Of a DNA stretch of 64,000 nt, positions 1-8,519 are shown piece by piece. The notes under the pieces were generated by a model that saw nothing but the letters and a program-made list of their open reading frames with translations, did not search any database and was not told the origin of the DNA. Source of the stretch: Hymenobacter rigui (lineage in GTDB: Bacteria > Bacteroidota > Bacteroidia > Cytophagales > Hymenobacteraceae); contig NZ_RWIT01000001.1 of the NCBI RefSeq assembly GCF_003944715.1, positions 558,001 to 622,000 of the forward strand. The letters are read 5' to 3'. The position numbers and the translations under genes were made by a program. The stretch's first letter is position 1; each line of letters begins with the position of its first letter.

Positions 1-914
1 GCCGGCAGCGTGGCATCACCGGTGCCCAGGGTGTACACGCCGCCCAGGTACGTGAAGTACAACTGGTTTTTGGCCCCGTTGATGGTGAGGCGGTTGGGTG
101 TGCTACGGTTGGAGGCTACTTCGCGGGTGATGGCCGTCAGCTGGCCCGGCACAATCATCGAGAGGCTGCCTTTGGTGGTGCGGGTGTAGTCGGTGCTATA
201 GTCGGCGTTGTAGTATACTTTGCCGCCACTCAGTACCCACACATTGCCGTTGGCATCCTGCGCCAGGCTGTTTGGCGAGTCGCCTACCGTAATGGCGCCT
301 TCCACGGCATCGGTAGCAGTGTTGATAACGGTAACCGTGTTGCCACCGCTGTTGGTCACGTACAGCCGGGACCCGGCCACCAGCAGCCGCTCCGGCTGCA
401 CACCCACATCAATGGTTTTGGTAACAGTATTGGTTTTCAGGTCAATCACCGATACGCGGCCATTGCTGCCGCTGTAGGATACGGTTTCGGTAACGTAGCC
501 TTTGCCGGCCGAGGCCGCCGCAAAGTAGCGGGGCAGCTTCAGGCCGGTAACGGTAGCCTTCGAGCGGAATTTGGCCAGGGACACTACTTCCAGCTTGTTG
601 CTGTTGTTCACCACAATGTATCCCAGGCTATCCTGCACGGCCATGCTCTGGGCCACGTCGCCCAGGGTCCGGCCATTGGCGGTGCTGAATAGGCTCTTAC
701 CCGTAACGGCGCTGCTGGCTTTGCTGAACAGGCTGATGTCGGCGTTTGAGCGCAGGAAGTTGCCTTCGTTCACCACAAACACGCTGCGGGTTACAATGGG
801 CTGTTCGGTTGGTTTCGGGTCAGTAGATGGGTCGCAGGCCAGCAGGCTCAGGGTAGCAGCACTGCCCAGCAGTAGCCGGCCAGGCAGACCGGAAAAGGCG
901 TTCAGTAGTTTCAT
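1..914 (-). CDS. BtuG-like DUF5074/YncE beta-propeller lipoprotein, C-terminus beyond window
   Basis: Reading the minus strand from the ATG at 912-914 gives an open frame to the window edge (about 304 codons). Residues 1-27 form a lipoprotein signal with lipobox LLAC, Cys27 being the lipidated residue. The rest shows repeated beta-propeller strands, for example VFVVNEGNF, LYVTNSGGNTVTVINTATD and NSLAQDANGNVWVLSGG, typical of YncE/DUF5074 (YVTN-type) proteins. It starts 30 bp after the TonB receptor stop, so the two probably share the riboswitch-controlled transcript. In Bacteroides, BtuG of this fold is a surface corrinoid-binding lipoprotein that caps BtuB. That role here is inferred from fold plus context. 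Only the N-terminal part is present. Confidence 0.8.
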   Translation of the reverse strand, partial: MKLLNAFSGLPGRLLLGSAATLSLLACDPSTDPKPTEQPIVTRSVFVVNEGNFLRSNADISLFSKASSAVTGKSLFSTANGRTLGDVAQSMAVQDSLGYIVVNNSNKLEVVSLAKFRSKATVTGLKLPRYFAAASAGKGYVTETVSYSGSNGRVSVIDLKTNTVTKTIDVGVQPERLLVAGSRLYVTNSGGNTVTVINTATDAVEGAITVGDSPNSLAQDANGNVWVLSGGKVYYNADYSTDYTRTTKGSLSMIVPGQLTAITREVASNRSTPNRLTINGAKNQLYFTYLGGVYTLGTGDATLP

Positions 915-944
915 GAGAAAATAGGGAGTGAAAAAAATGACGGG

Positions 945-2897
945 TTATTGCCACAGCAGCCGCAGGCTCAGGCTGCCGTGGCGGGGCGGCATGGCGCGGT
1001 TCTGGTAGCTTTGATACAGGCGGTTAGTAAGGTTGTAGCCTTGGGCCAGCAGCTGCAGCCGCCAGCCGGGCCGGGCCGTGAGGGTGTAGCCGGCCGTGGC
1101 ATTCAGTAGCAGATAGCTGGGCAGAAACTCCGTAGCCGACGCATCGGTGTAGCGGTAGCCGGTAAATGTGAGGGCCGTACTCAGCTGCCAGCTGCGCCAG
1201 GTATGGTCGGTGCTGAAAGCCCCCGTGTGCAGCGGCACAAATGGCAGCTGCCGGCCCACGGGGTCATTATCCGTAGCTACTCCCTTGGTTTTCTCCGACT
1301 GCGTGAAGCTGTAGCTGGCCCGGGCCGCTGCCGTGTAGCGCCCCTGTTTCCAGGTAAGCTGCGTGCTGGCCTCCAAACCCTGAGCCCGCACCTGTCGCAG
1401 GTTGCGCGGCGACCAATACGAAGCACCTGGCGTCCACTGCACCCAGTTATCTACCAGTTGACGGTAGGCGGTAAGCTCCGTCTGCAGTTGGAGGTGGGCT
1501 GGGGTTGCCGTGAGAGTATGCGTTACGCCGCCTTCGTAGCCAATGCCCTGCTCGGGCAGCAACCCGGGGTTGCCGCCGGGGCGCCAGTACCGCTCGTTCA
1601 GGGTAGGGGCCCGGTAGCTGCGTGAGGCATTGCCTTTGAGCTGAATAGCGTGCTGAGCAGTCTGCAGGGCTATCCACTCGGCGCCAGCGGTGGGAGTGAG
1701 CGGCGGCCGGCGACCAGGCAGCATGGCCTGCCGCAGGTTTAGGGACAGGCGTAACCGGGGGCGTGGGTCGTAACGGAGCAGGGCAAAGCCTGAATAGCGG
1801 TTTTCTGTGCGTGGCTGGCTGCCGTACCCATCTACCTGTGCGGCAAAATGCTGAGCCTCAGCCCCCGCGCGTACTGACGCATTCGGCGCGAAGGTCCAGG
1901 TGTGCTCGGCCTGGGCTTGGCTGGTGCGCACTCGTGATTCGCTCAGGCCGCTCACCTCGTCGCGGTAATTTAGCACATCCTCGAACCAGGCGGCGCGGCC
2001 GGCCCACTCATGCGCCTGGGTTACGTACCGGTAGCCGGCCATCAGCCTTCGGCTCTGGTCCCGCTCCTGGGCGCGCGTATTGTTGGTGCCGATGCCCGGC
2101 TGAATCTGGCGGTCCGCATCCGTCAGCCAGGCTGCCGCCGATACTTCACTGCGCTGCCCCAGCCGGAGCGTTACGTCCTGCGTGAGGCTGGCTTGCCGGA
2201 AAGCCGCATTTTCCTGGCGTCGCCGTACTAGTCCCTGGGCTTCCCGGGTGTAGTACGGAAAGTCGTTTTCGGCCTGGCGGTAGAGCAGACTGGTGCGCAC
2301 GGCCAGCTTCTGGTTGCTGAAAGCCGCTTCTACGGTGCCGGCTCCCAGTCCGTAGCTGCCGTAATCGGCCTGAGCCGTGCCCCGCCACCCAGCCCCCCAC
2401 CGCGTAGCCGACGACAGCAGCACCGTGCCGCCCACCGCGCCGTTGCCGTAAGTAGCCCCGGCCGGGCCGGGCTGAATTTCTATCTGAGCATTGCCACTGA
2501 CGGGCAGCAGGGAAAAATCGGCTTCTCCCAGAGAAGGCAGATTGATGTTGAAGCCATTCCAGAGTACGGCCGTGTGCCGGGCGGAAGTACCGCGCAGCGT
2601 GATGGAAGCCAGCTGACCCGGACCGTAGTTTTTGAGATAAATGGCCGTGCGGGCGCTCAGCGCATCGGTAAGGGTACCGGTGCGGTAGTTGGTGAGGGCC
2701 AATGAATCCAGCATGAGCCGCCGGCTGCCCACGGCAAACCGCTCCGGGCGCACCCCGGGAATCCGCACGGTGGGCAGTTGCTGAACGCGGGCAGTATCGG
2801 CGGTAGGCGTTTGGGCCAGCGCCGGCAAAGTCAACACGCACAAACTACTAGTGAGCCACCGAAGTAGCCACCTGCGCCGCAAGGCCGTAAAATCCAT
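945..2897 (-). CDS. btuB: TonB-dependent receptor, BtuB-like (corrinoid uptake)
   Basis: About 650 aa. The ATG at 2897 is preferred over the upstream TTG at 2909 because a signal peptide (arginine-rich start, hydrophobic core, ALAQ end) follows directly. Next come a plug domain (LTDALSARTAIYLKNYGPG, then a TLRGTSARHTAVLWNGFNIN stretch) and a 22-strand-type outer-membrane barrel ending in an aromatic-rich strand (LSLRLLWQ). The length fits small BtuB/FepA-class receptors. A cobalamin riboswitch lies directly upstream and a DUF5074 lipoprotein directly downstream, which points to vitamin B12 or other corrinoids as substrate. Substrate choice is inferred from context, not from receptor residues. 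Confidence 0.85.
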   Translation of the reverse strand: MDFTALRRRWLLRWLTSSLCVLTLPALAQTPTADTARVQQLPTVRIPGVRPERFAVGSRRLMLDSLALTNYRTGTLTDALSARTAIYLKNYGPGQLASITLRGTSARHTAVLWNGFNINLPSLGEADFSLLPVSGNAQIEIQPGPAGATYGNGAVGGTVLLSSATRWGAGWRGTAQADYGSYGLGAGTVEAAFSNQKLAVRTSLLYRQAENDFPYYTREAQGLVRRRQENAAFRQASLTQDVTLRLGQRSEVSAAAWLTDADRQIQPGIGTNNTRAQERDQSRRLMAGYRYVTQAHEWAGRAAWFEDVLNYRDEVSGLSESRVRTSQAQAEHTWTFAPNASVRAGAEAQHFAAQVDGYGSQPRTENRYSGFALLRYDPRPRLRLSLNLRQAMLPGRRPPLTPTAGAEWIALQTAQHAIQLKGNASRSYRAPTLNERYWRPGGNPGLLPEQGIGYEGGVTHTLTATPAHLQLQTELTAYRQLVDNWVQWTPGASYWSPRNLRQVRAQGLEASTQLTWKQGRYTAAARASYSFTQSEKTKGVATDNDPVGRQLPFVPLHTGAFSTDHTWRSWQLSTALTFTGYRYTDASATEFLPSYLLLNATAGYTLTARPGWRLQLLAQGYNLTNRLYQSYQNRAMPPRHGSLSLRLLWQ

Positions 2898-3077
2898 CTG
2901 GTGAACCAAAATTTTCGAAATCGAAAAATTCAGTTCAAAACCTCGTTGCCTGGCCGCTACGCACAGCCAAACCCCGAAGCCGAGGCCGAAAACAGAAGAG
3001 TATGCTGCCCGACCGAAGCCGGACCACTGATTTCATTCTCCGCCCTTCCTCCGAAGGCGCTGAACATGGGAAATGTA

Positions 3078-3268
3078 GCGGCAGGTCTCCTGGCTTGCTC
3101 CGGGCGCGTCGCCTTCCCATTTCATGGCTTCCCGCAGGAAACCACCCGTGAAACAGTGGCCGGTGTTGACGCGCCGACTCGTGAAGCGTACAGTTGCGGG
3201 GACAGCTCCGGATTTTAACCGGATTCCCTTTTCAGCCGCGCCCCGCACTTGGGGTCTGGCCACCTCTA
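3078..3268 (-). promoter_or_regulatory. Cobalamin (AdoCbl-class) riboswitch
   Basis: On the minus strand the B12 box AAGCCAGGAGACCTGCC occupies 3096-3080. The conserved core GGGAATCCGGTTAAAATCCGG followed by AGCTGTCCCCGCAACTGT lies upstream at roughly 3230-3190, with GCCACTG and GGGAAGG elements between them in the usual order. These match the cobalamin riboswitch consensus closely. It sits in the 5' leader of the BtuB-like gene. About 180 nt separate the B12 box from the ATG at 2897. I see no strong terminator in that stretch, so control at translation is more likely than termination, but this is inference. Confidence 0.95.
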
Positions 3269-3274
3269 CAGCGG

Positions 3275-3282
3275 CAAAGGTA
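3275..3282 (-). promoter_or_regulatory. Putative -7 element (TACCTTTG) for the riboswitch transcript
   Basis: TACCTTTG on the minus strand matches the Bacteroidota TAnnTTTG element and would start transcription near 3268, exactly at the 5' side of the riboswitch. No good -33 TTG is visible at the usual spacing. Confidence 0.5.
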
Positions 3283-3332
3283 GGCAATGCCACGTATAGG
3301 TTGGTTATCTGGCTGAAATTCCTGCTACCTCT

Positions 3333-3941
3333 ATGTCCACACTACCTCCGGCCTTCTACCGCCGCCCCGACCCCGTTCAGATTGCCCGTGAGCTGCTGGG
3401 CAAGCACGTGTATTCCTGCTTGGATGGCCAATTAACCGGCGGCCGTATCGTGGAAACGGAGGCGTATTCCCACGAGGGCGACGACTCCATGCAACTGCAC
3501 CTGAAGCGGCGCGGAACCCATGGCCGGGCGTTACACGAGTCCGGCGGACGAGCCTATCTGTATCAGGTGTACAACCGCCATACGCTGTTCAACATCAGCA
3601 CCAATGCCGCCGAAAAGCCCGATACGGTACTAATACGAGCTGTTGAACCACTGGTGGGATTAGACGTTATGGCGGCTCGGCGAGGCGGCCTGGCCCCCGA
3701 CTCGCCTAAACTCACGGCCGGACCAGGGCTGTTCACCCAGGCCTTCGGTATTACGCCCGCCCTCAGCGGCACCGATTTGCAGGGCCCGGTACTTTGGCTA
3801 ACAGATGAAGGCGACACCATTGCCGACGCCGATATTGTGGCCAGCCCCCGCGTGGGCCTGGCCTACGCAGGCGAAACGGCCGCCACGCTGCCTTGGCGCT
3901 TCCGCATCAAGGACAGCAAATGGACCAGCCCGGTGAAGTGA
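3333..3941 (+). CDS. mpg: DNA-3-methyladenine glycosylase (AAG/MPG family)
   Basis: 202 aa, the usual length of bacterial AAG-family alkyl-base glycosylases. Near residues 10-25 is the family's RELLGKHV stretch, followed by the catalytic IVETEAY motif whose first Glu activates water. The aromatic segment YLYQVYNRH matches the family's YVYxxYGxH, which supplies the intercalating tyrosine, and VLIRAVEPL matches the conserved LIRAxEP. The segment usually reading DxASH...T.RN..MF is changed here (DDSMQLH, then THGRALHESG), so substrate range may differ. The gene is single and convergent with the methyltransferase at 4044-5234. Confidence 0.88.
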   Translation: MSTLPPAFYRRPDPVQIARELLGKHVYSCLDGQLTGGRIVETEAYSHEGDDSMQLHLKRRGTHGRALHESGGRAYLYQVYNRHTLFNISTNAAEKPDTVLIRAVEPLVGLDVMAARRGGLAPDSPKLTAGPGLFTQAFGITPALSGTDLQGPVLWLTDEGDTIADADIVASPRVGLAYAGETAATLPWRFRIKDSKWTSPVK

Positions 3942-4043
3942 AATCTGGATGGAGTATACTGGTTTTCTGACTGTGCGTTAGCTCGCCAACACGCCGCACC
4001 TACCACAAATCCTCATCCACAAAATCCGCTTAACATCGAGTAA

Positions 4044-5234
4044 TCAGTGATACTTCTCGCACACCAGTACCATCAGCTTGCCTTCCAGATTGGTGGTAGC
4101 AAACAGGTACAGGTCGCCGCCTTCTTTGATGGCGGTGCGGTGCCGGAACTCGGCTACTGAGTCTGGGAAATTGCGGGTGGTGACGTGGGCACGGTTGTCG
4201 GGGCCGAGGTGGGCGCGCAGGGCCGCGCCGTCATACTTTTCCACGGCCCGTATCCGGAAAATCCGGCCTGGAAAATCCGGACGCAGCACATCCGAAGTGT
4301 ACAGGTGACTGTGCTGGTGCAGTTTCAGCAGCTCGAAAGCTGTGCCGATGCTCTTGAATGCCCCGGCTTTCAGAACGGCCACGTTCGGCTCATACAAGTA
4401 CTGCTGAGGCTCGGCATACCGGGCTACGGCGCGGGTTTCGCGGGCCCGGTTCAGCCGGAATTCCTGCTGCTGACCGTTGCGGAGCATGTTCACAGTGTAC
4501 CGTTCAGGGTCAACGGCTGGCTCAGGGCCCAGCTCATACAGCACTTCCTTGCACTCATTATCCACGGCCACCACCCACAGGCGGCGTACCTGCCGCAGCT
4601 CCTGAATAGCCTGCTCAATATCGAGCATGGGGGAAGTTTTGAGCAGTACACATCGGCTTTTATGCAGCAGCAGCGGCATCAGACGAAGCACATCCGGCTC
4701 ACAGTCCTGCAGGCGGAAAATCTTCTTGGCAGCCGTGTCGCGGCGGGCGGGGTCCAGGTACAGCCAGTCGAATGTATCGGGGGTGTTACGCAGAAACTGT
4801 ACGGCGTCGCCGGTATGGCACTGCACGTTTTCAATGCCCAGCTGTGTCAGGTTGAAGCGCACTACATCTGCCAGGGCCGCGTTGCGCTCTACGTAATGCA
4901 CCTCGGCAATAGTAGCCGCAAAGTGAGCCACATCTACCCCGAAGCCACCCGTCAGGTCGGCCAGGCGCTGCCCCTGTACCAGGGAAGCCTTAAATGCCGC
5001 CGTACGGGCCGACGAGGCCTGTTCCACGGACAACGTGGGCGGAAAAACAAGGTCGGGGTTTTCGGCCCAGGCCGGGATTTTGGTCTTGGCCTTCTGACGG
5101 GCCTGAATCTGACGGATGAGGTCGGGTACCGGCAGGCCGGGGTAGCGTCGGGCCTGCAGGGCTAGTTGGGCGGGGTCGTCGTGCAGGTGCTCAGCAACGT
5201 ATCGGCGGGCCGCAGTCGGCAGCGGGTATTCCAT
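4044..5234 (-). CDS. SAM-dependent methyltransferase with THUMP-like domain
   Basis: 396 aa. A class I Rossmann methyltransferase core is visible: motif I as DLTGGFGVD near residue 105, an acidic loop (VHYVERN) at motif II, and WLYLDPARRD at the catalytic motif IV position. The C-terminal part (YEPNVAVLKAGAFKSI, SDVLRPDFPGRIFRI) resembles the THUMP-like domain of a Bacteroidota family. THUMP proteins usually act on tRNA or rRNA, so RNA methylation is likely, but the target base is unknown. The gene stands alone. Confidence 0.75.
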   Translation of the reverse strand: MEYPLPTAARRYVAEHLHDDPAQLALQARRYPGLPVPDLIRQIQARQKAKTKIPAWAENPDLVFPPTLSVEQASSARTAAFKASLVQGQRLADLTGGFGVDVAHFAATIAEVHYVERNAALADVVRFNLTQLGIENVQCHTGDAVQFLRNTPDTFDWLYLDPARRDTAAKKIFRLQDCEPDVLRLMPLLLHKSRCVLLKTSPMLDIEQAIQELRQVRRLWVVAVDNECKEVLYELGPEPAVDPERYTVNMLRNGQQQEFRLNRARETRAVARYAEPQQYLYEPNVAVLKAGAFKSIGTAFELLKLHQHSHLYTSDVLRPDFPGRIFRIRAVEKYDGAALRAHLGPDNRAHVTTRNFPDSVAEFRHRTAIKEGGDLYLFATTNLEGKLMVLVCEKYH

Positions 5235-5371
5235 GTAGGGTTCCTACGAAAAACAGGCCGGCGCCGGACGCTGATCCGGTGCCAGCCCTGGCGAAAAGCA
5301 GCATCAAACGTAAGCAGGAAATCCGGCAACAGCCAGTTTCTGCTCGCGTGTAGGCCACTGGGATATAAAGA

Positions 5372-5447
5372 CAGGCATTCCGGACAGGGAAGGAGGCCGC
5401 CGCCGCTTAAGGCGTGCTGCAACTCCAATTCCTGCCCGGAATGCCTG
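5372..5447 (-). terminator. Long inverted repeat, probable terminator after 5463-6086
   Basis: CAGGCATTCCGGACAGG (5372-5388) pairs with CCTGCCCGGAATGCCTG (5431-5447) with one mismatch in 17, around a loop of about 42 nt that itself holds smaller GC-rich pairs. It begins 16 nt past the stop of the minus-strand gene at 5463. There is no clear T-tract, so it may be an RNA structure or protein site rather than a simple terminator. Confidence 0.5.
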
Positions 5448-5462
5448 AAAACGCGAGTTAGG

Positions 5463-6086
5463 CTAGCGTAGGTTCCAGCTGAGGGCCAGCAGCGGCTGAC
5501 CGCTCCGGCTGGCGGCCAGACCTACCGCACTAGGCCGCAGCTGATACAATACCCCCGTGCGGGCTGCCGGCACCCCGGCATTATGTGCCTCTACCGCCCG
5601 CTGAAAGTGCGAGTTGGTGTTTCGCGAAATAAAGATGTTACTCAGCAGGCTAAAAGCGGCCACACCAATGGCAGCCTGCTGCTGCGTATTGAAATATTGC
5701 TGTTTTTCGTCTTTGGCCAGTACCTGCTGACCATACACGCCTACTGCTCCTACAAAGGTGAGGCGCTCAGCCAGAAACAGCCATTTCTGCCGCCGGTACC
5801 GGTTCAGGTTGTCCAGCGCTTCTTGGTTGCCGGCCAGGTAAGGGCGCAGCCGCTGCCCGAAGAACCCGGCACTCTGGTAGTCGGAGCCTGCATCTCCCAG
5901 ACCCGTAGCGAAATAGAAGTTTTTTTGCACGCCGTTCAGTCCCCGGTCCTTGTCCTCCGGAGCCAGCCGGATAACAGTGGAGGCCTGCTGTGCCTGGGCA
6001 GATACAGAGAAGCCTACAGCACACAAGACAACGAAGGCAGAGCGACGTAAAACGCCGGAAATACGGTTCAGATGGGGTTGGGGCAT
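5463..6086 (-). CDS. Exported protein of unknown function
   Basis: 207 aa. The N-terminus is a signal peptide (basic start, hydrophobic FVVLCAVGFSVSAQAQ, cleavage after AQA). The mature part has short alpha-helical or amphipathic stretches, two weakly hydrophobic segments (LTFVGAVGVYGQQ, AAIGVAAFSLLSNIF) and a C-terminal strand-like end (LLALSWNLR) of the kind seen in outer-membrane-associated proteins. I do not recognise a family. It is monocistronic, between a divergent DUF4397 lipoprotein gene and the inverted repeat at 5372-5447. A promoter element lies so close to the ATG that the mRNA may be nearly leaderless. Confidence 0.65.
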   Translation of the reverse strand: MPQPHLNRISGVLRRSAFVVLCAVGFSVSAQAQQASTVIRLAPEDKDRGLNGVQKNFYFATGLGDAGSDYQSAGFFGQRLRPYLAGNQEALDNLNRYRRQKWLFLAERLTFVGAVGVYGQQVLAKDEKQQYFNTQQQAAIGVAAFSLLSNIFISRNTNSHFQRAVEAHNAGVPAARTGVLYQLRPSAVGLAASRSGQPLLALSWNLR

Positions 6087-6091
6087 GTGGA

Positions 6092-6099
6092 CAAAACTA
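6092..6099 (-). promoter_or_regulatory. Putative -7 element (TAGTTTTG)
   Basis: TAGTTTTG on the minus strand fits TAnnTTTG and ends five bases before the ATG at 6086, so transcription would begin at or next to the start codon. No -33 TTG is evident. Confidence 0.4.
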
Positions 6100-6232
6100 G
6101 TGCATATATAGTCAGGTTGCTAAGTGTTTGAGCGAGAAAAAAGTGCAATTCATCGAGGAAAAGTTTTAGAGCCAATCCAACAAAAGCACTCCGGCCTTCG
6201 TTCTGGCAGGCAGTTCACCAATTTCTCTGCTC

Positions 6233-6985
6233 ATGAAAACGCTGACTTCTCTTTTCCGCCCGGCCGTTCTGTTGGCTGTTCTGCCCGCTACACTGGTATT
6301 CTCGGCTTGCTCTAACGACGACGATAATAATGCAACTCCGGTGCCCGATCAGGGCAGAGTTACCGCCGTACATGCGGCCCCTAATGCCAACGTCAAGGTA
6401 TCGGTGCTGGTCGACGATAAATCGGTGAAAGACCTGAACTATGGTGACAACTCCGGCTACTTGGCCGTGGATGCAGGAAGCCGGGTCTTCAAGATCAACG
6501 TGGCAGGCACTTCTACCACCGTAGCCACCGCCACCCAGACTGTTGCCAAGGATAAGAACTACTCGCTCTTCGCCTACAGCCCTACCACCCAGGCCAACTC
6601 CATCAGTGCCATCTGGGTAGAGGACGACCTGACAGCTCCTGCGGCCAATCAGGCAAAAGTACGCGTGGTGCATCTGGGCCTGAATGCGCCCTCACCCGTG
6701 AAGCTCTCCCAGGAAACGGTAGCCGGCTCTACTGATGTGCCCGGTGTCAGCGCGGCGTTTGGTGCAGCCTCTTCCTTTGCTTCCATTCCCACCGGCACGT
6801 ATAACCTGCTGGTTACGACGGGAGCTACCTCTGCCAAGGTTGTAGCTGTCGGCGACGGTAATGGCTCCGGTACGGGCACCAAAAACTACGAGGCCGGTAA
6901 GATATACACCGTTTTGGTGCGCGGCAGCCTGGGCAGCCTCAACACCGACCTGCAGCCCAAGGCGGTGCTGATTCAGAATAACTAA
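6233..6985 (+). CDS. DUF4397 domain lipoprotein
   Basis: 250 aa. The signal peptide ends in lipobox FSAC (Cys25 or so), followed by an acidic linker (SNDDDNNATP). The body carries the DUF4397 pattern twice: VTAVHAAPNANVKVSVLVDD then VRVVHLGLNAPSPVKLSQE, each followed by strand-rich sequence and ending in KIYTVLVRGSLGSLNTDLQP. This family is widespread in exported Bacteroidota proteins and has no established biochemical role. The gene is followed by a strong hairpin terminator and appears monocistronic. Confidence 0.82.
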   Translation: MKTLTSLFRPAVLLAVLPATLVFSACSNDDDNNATPVPDQGRVTAVHAAPNANVKVSVLVDDKSVKDLNYGDNSGYLAVDAGSRVFKINVAGTSTTVATATQTVAKDKNYSLFAYSPTTQANSISAIWVEDDLTAPAANQAKVRVVHLGLNAPSPVKLSQETVAGSTDVPGVSAAFGAASSFASIPTGTYNLLVTTGATSAKVVAVGDGNGSGTGTKNYEAGKIYTVLVRGSLGSLNTDLQPKAVLIQNN

Positions 6986-7009
6986 CTCGGCATCTGTAGC
7001 TTGAGTGCT

Positions 7010-7044
7010 GAAGCCCGTCCTGCCATCCGTGCGGGGCGGGCTTC
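7010..7044 (+). terminator. Hairpin terminator of the DUF4397 gene
   Basis: GAAGCCCG (7010-7017) pairs with CGGGCTTC (7037-7044), with further G-C pairs inside; 25 nt after the stop. Confidence 0.7.
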
Positions 7045-7071
7045 GTTGCGTATAGTAAGGAGCATTGCTGC

Positions 7072-7106
7072 TTGAAAAGAAAAGGATAACAAATCGAGTA
7101 TCTTTG
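7072..7106 (+). promoter_or_regulatory. Promoter of ahcY (TTG...TATCTTTG)
   Basis: A -7 element TATCTTTG at 7099-7106 and a TTG at 7072-7074 (24 nt apart) resemble the Bacteroidota sigma-A promoter. It predicts a leader of about 32 nt. Confidence 0.6.
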
Positions 7107-7144
7107 CGGTTAGAAACCGACTACTTCACCTCTGTATCTGACTG

Positions 7145-8461
7145 ATGGAGACTAAGACCACGGCCTACGTTCCGTACAAAGTAAAAGACATGAGCCTCGC
7201 CGAGTGGGGCCGCAAGGAAATCCGCCTCGCCGAAGCCGAAATGCCCGGCCTTATGTCGCTGCGGGCGGAGTATGGTGCCAGCAAGCCGCTGAAAGGCGCG
7301 CGCATCGCCGGCTGCCTGCACATGACCATCCAAACGGCCGTGCTCATCGAAACCCTCGTTGAGCTGGGTGCCGACGTTACGTGGTCGTCCTGCAACATCT
7401 TCTCCACTCAGGACCACGCCGCTGCGGCTATTGCCGCCGCCGGTATTCCGGTGTATGCCTGGAAGGGTATGAACGAAGAAGAGTTCAACTGGTGCATCGA
7501 GCAGACCCTGTGGTTTGGCGAGGAGCGTCAGCCCCTGAACATGATTCTGGATGACGGCGGCGACCTGACCAACATGGTGCTCGATAACTACCCAGAGCTG
7601 GCCGCTGGTATCAAAGGCATTTCGGAGGAAACCACCACGGGTGTACTGCGCCTGATTGAGCGCGTGAAAGCTGGTACCCTGCTTATGCCCGCCTTCAACA
7701 TCAACGACTCGGTAACCAAGTCGAAATTCGACAACAAGTACGGTTGCAAAGAGTCGGCCGTGGATGCTATCCGTCGCGCTACCGACACGATGATGGCTGG
7801 TAAAGTAGCCGTGGTAGCTGGCTATGGCGACGTAGGAAAAGGCACGGCCGCCTCGCTGGCTGGTGCTGGTGCCCGCGTTATCGTGACCGAAATTGACCCC
7901 ATCTGCGCCCTGCAGGCCGCTATGGACGGCTTCGAGGTGAAGAAGATGGAAAATGCCATTCCGCGCGCTGACATTGTTATTACCACTACCGGCAACTGCG
8001 ACATCATCCGGGAAGAGCATTTCCGTGCCCTGCGCGACAAAGCCATTGTCTGCAACATCGGCCACTTCGACGATGAGATTGACATGGCGTGGTTGAACAA
8101 AAACTACGGCCACACCAAAGACACCGTGAAGCCCCAGGTAGACATCTATACCATCGACGGTAAAGAAGTCATCATTCTGGCGGAAGGCCGCTTGGTGAAC
8201 CTGGGCTGCGCTACTGGCCACCCCTCGTTCGTTATGTCGAATTCCTTCACGAACCAGACGCTGGCTCAGTTGGAGCTGTGGCAGAACGCTGATAAGTACG
8301 AAAACGAAGTGTACACCCTGCCCAAGCACCTTGATGAGAAGGTGGCCCGCCTGCACCTCGCCAAAATCGGCGTGGAGCTGGACGAGCTGACGCCCAAGCA
8401 GGCTGACTATATCAAAGTACCCGTAGAAGGCCCGTTCAAATCGGACCTGTACCGTTACTAA
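7145..8461 (+). CDS. ahcY: S-adenosylhomocysteine hydrolase
   Basis: 438 aa. The cytosolic enzyme splits S-adenosylhomocysteine into adenosine and homocysteine, which removes product inhibition of methyltransferases in the methyl cycle. Visible family features are [18 protein letters not shown] in the N-terminal substrate domain, [10 protein letters not shown] with the catalytic lysine region, the NAD-binding GYGDVGKG at about residues 226-233, and the C-terminal FKSDLYRY with the conserved Lys/Tyr that reach into the neighbouring subunit. The start ATG gives [19 protein letters not shown], a normal family beginning. It has its own promoter and a strong bidirectional terminator. Confidence 0.97.
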   Translation: METKTTAYVPYKVKDMSLAEWGRKEIRLAEAEMPGLMSLRAEYGASKPLKGARIAGCLHMTIQTAVLIETLVELGADVTWSSCNIFSTQDHAAAAIAAAGIPVYAWKGMNEEEFNWCIEQTLWFGEERQPLNMILDDGGDLTNMVLDNYPELAAGIKGISEETTTGVLRLIERVKAGTLLMPAFNINDSVTKSKFDNKYGCKESAVDAIRRATDTMMAGKVAVVAGYGDVGKGTAASLAGAGARVIVTEIDPICALQAAMDGFEVKKMENAIPRADIVITTTGNCDIIREEHFRALRDKAIVCNIGHFDDEIDMAWLNKNYGHTKDTVKPQVDIYTIDGKEVIILAEGRLVNLGCATGHPSFVMSNSFTNQTLAQLELWQNADKYENEVYTLPKHLDEKVARLHLAKIGVELDELTPKQADYIKVPVEGPFKSDLYRY

Positions 8462-8480
8462 TAAGCTACGGCTTTCAACT

Positions 8481-8517
8481 AAAAACCCCGCCCGGCGCAA
8501 TGCCGGGCGGGGTTTTT
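8481..8517. terminator. Bidirectional terminator between ahcY and 8520-9014
   Basis: A 16-bp perfect stem, AAAAACCCCGCCCGGC paired with its complement at 8502-8517, has A/T tracts on both sides and serves the convergent genes. Confidence 0.9.
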
Positions 8518-8519
8518 AG

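Noticed and set aside
2146..2841. Overlapping frame inside the TonB receptor gene
   Set aside because: Shadow frame of high-GC sequence; no domain, and the receptor frame is clearly conserved.
4185..5165. 326-codon plus-strand frame opposite the THUMP-like methyltransferase
   Set aside because: The minus-strand frame has clear methyltransferase motifs; this one has none.
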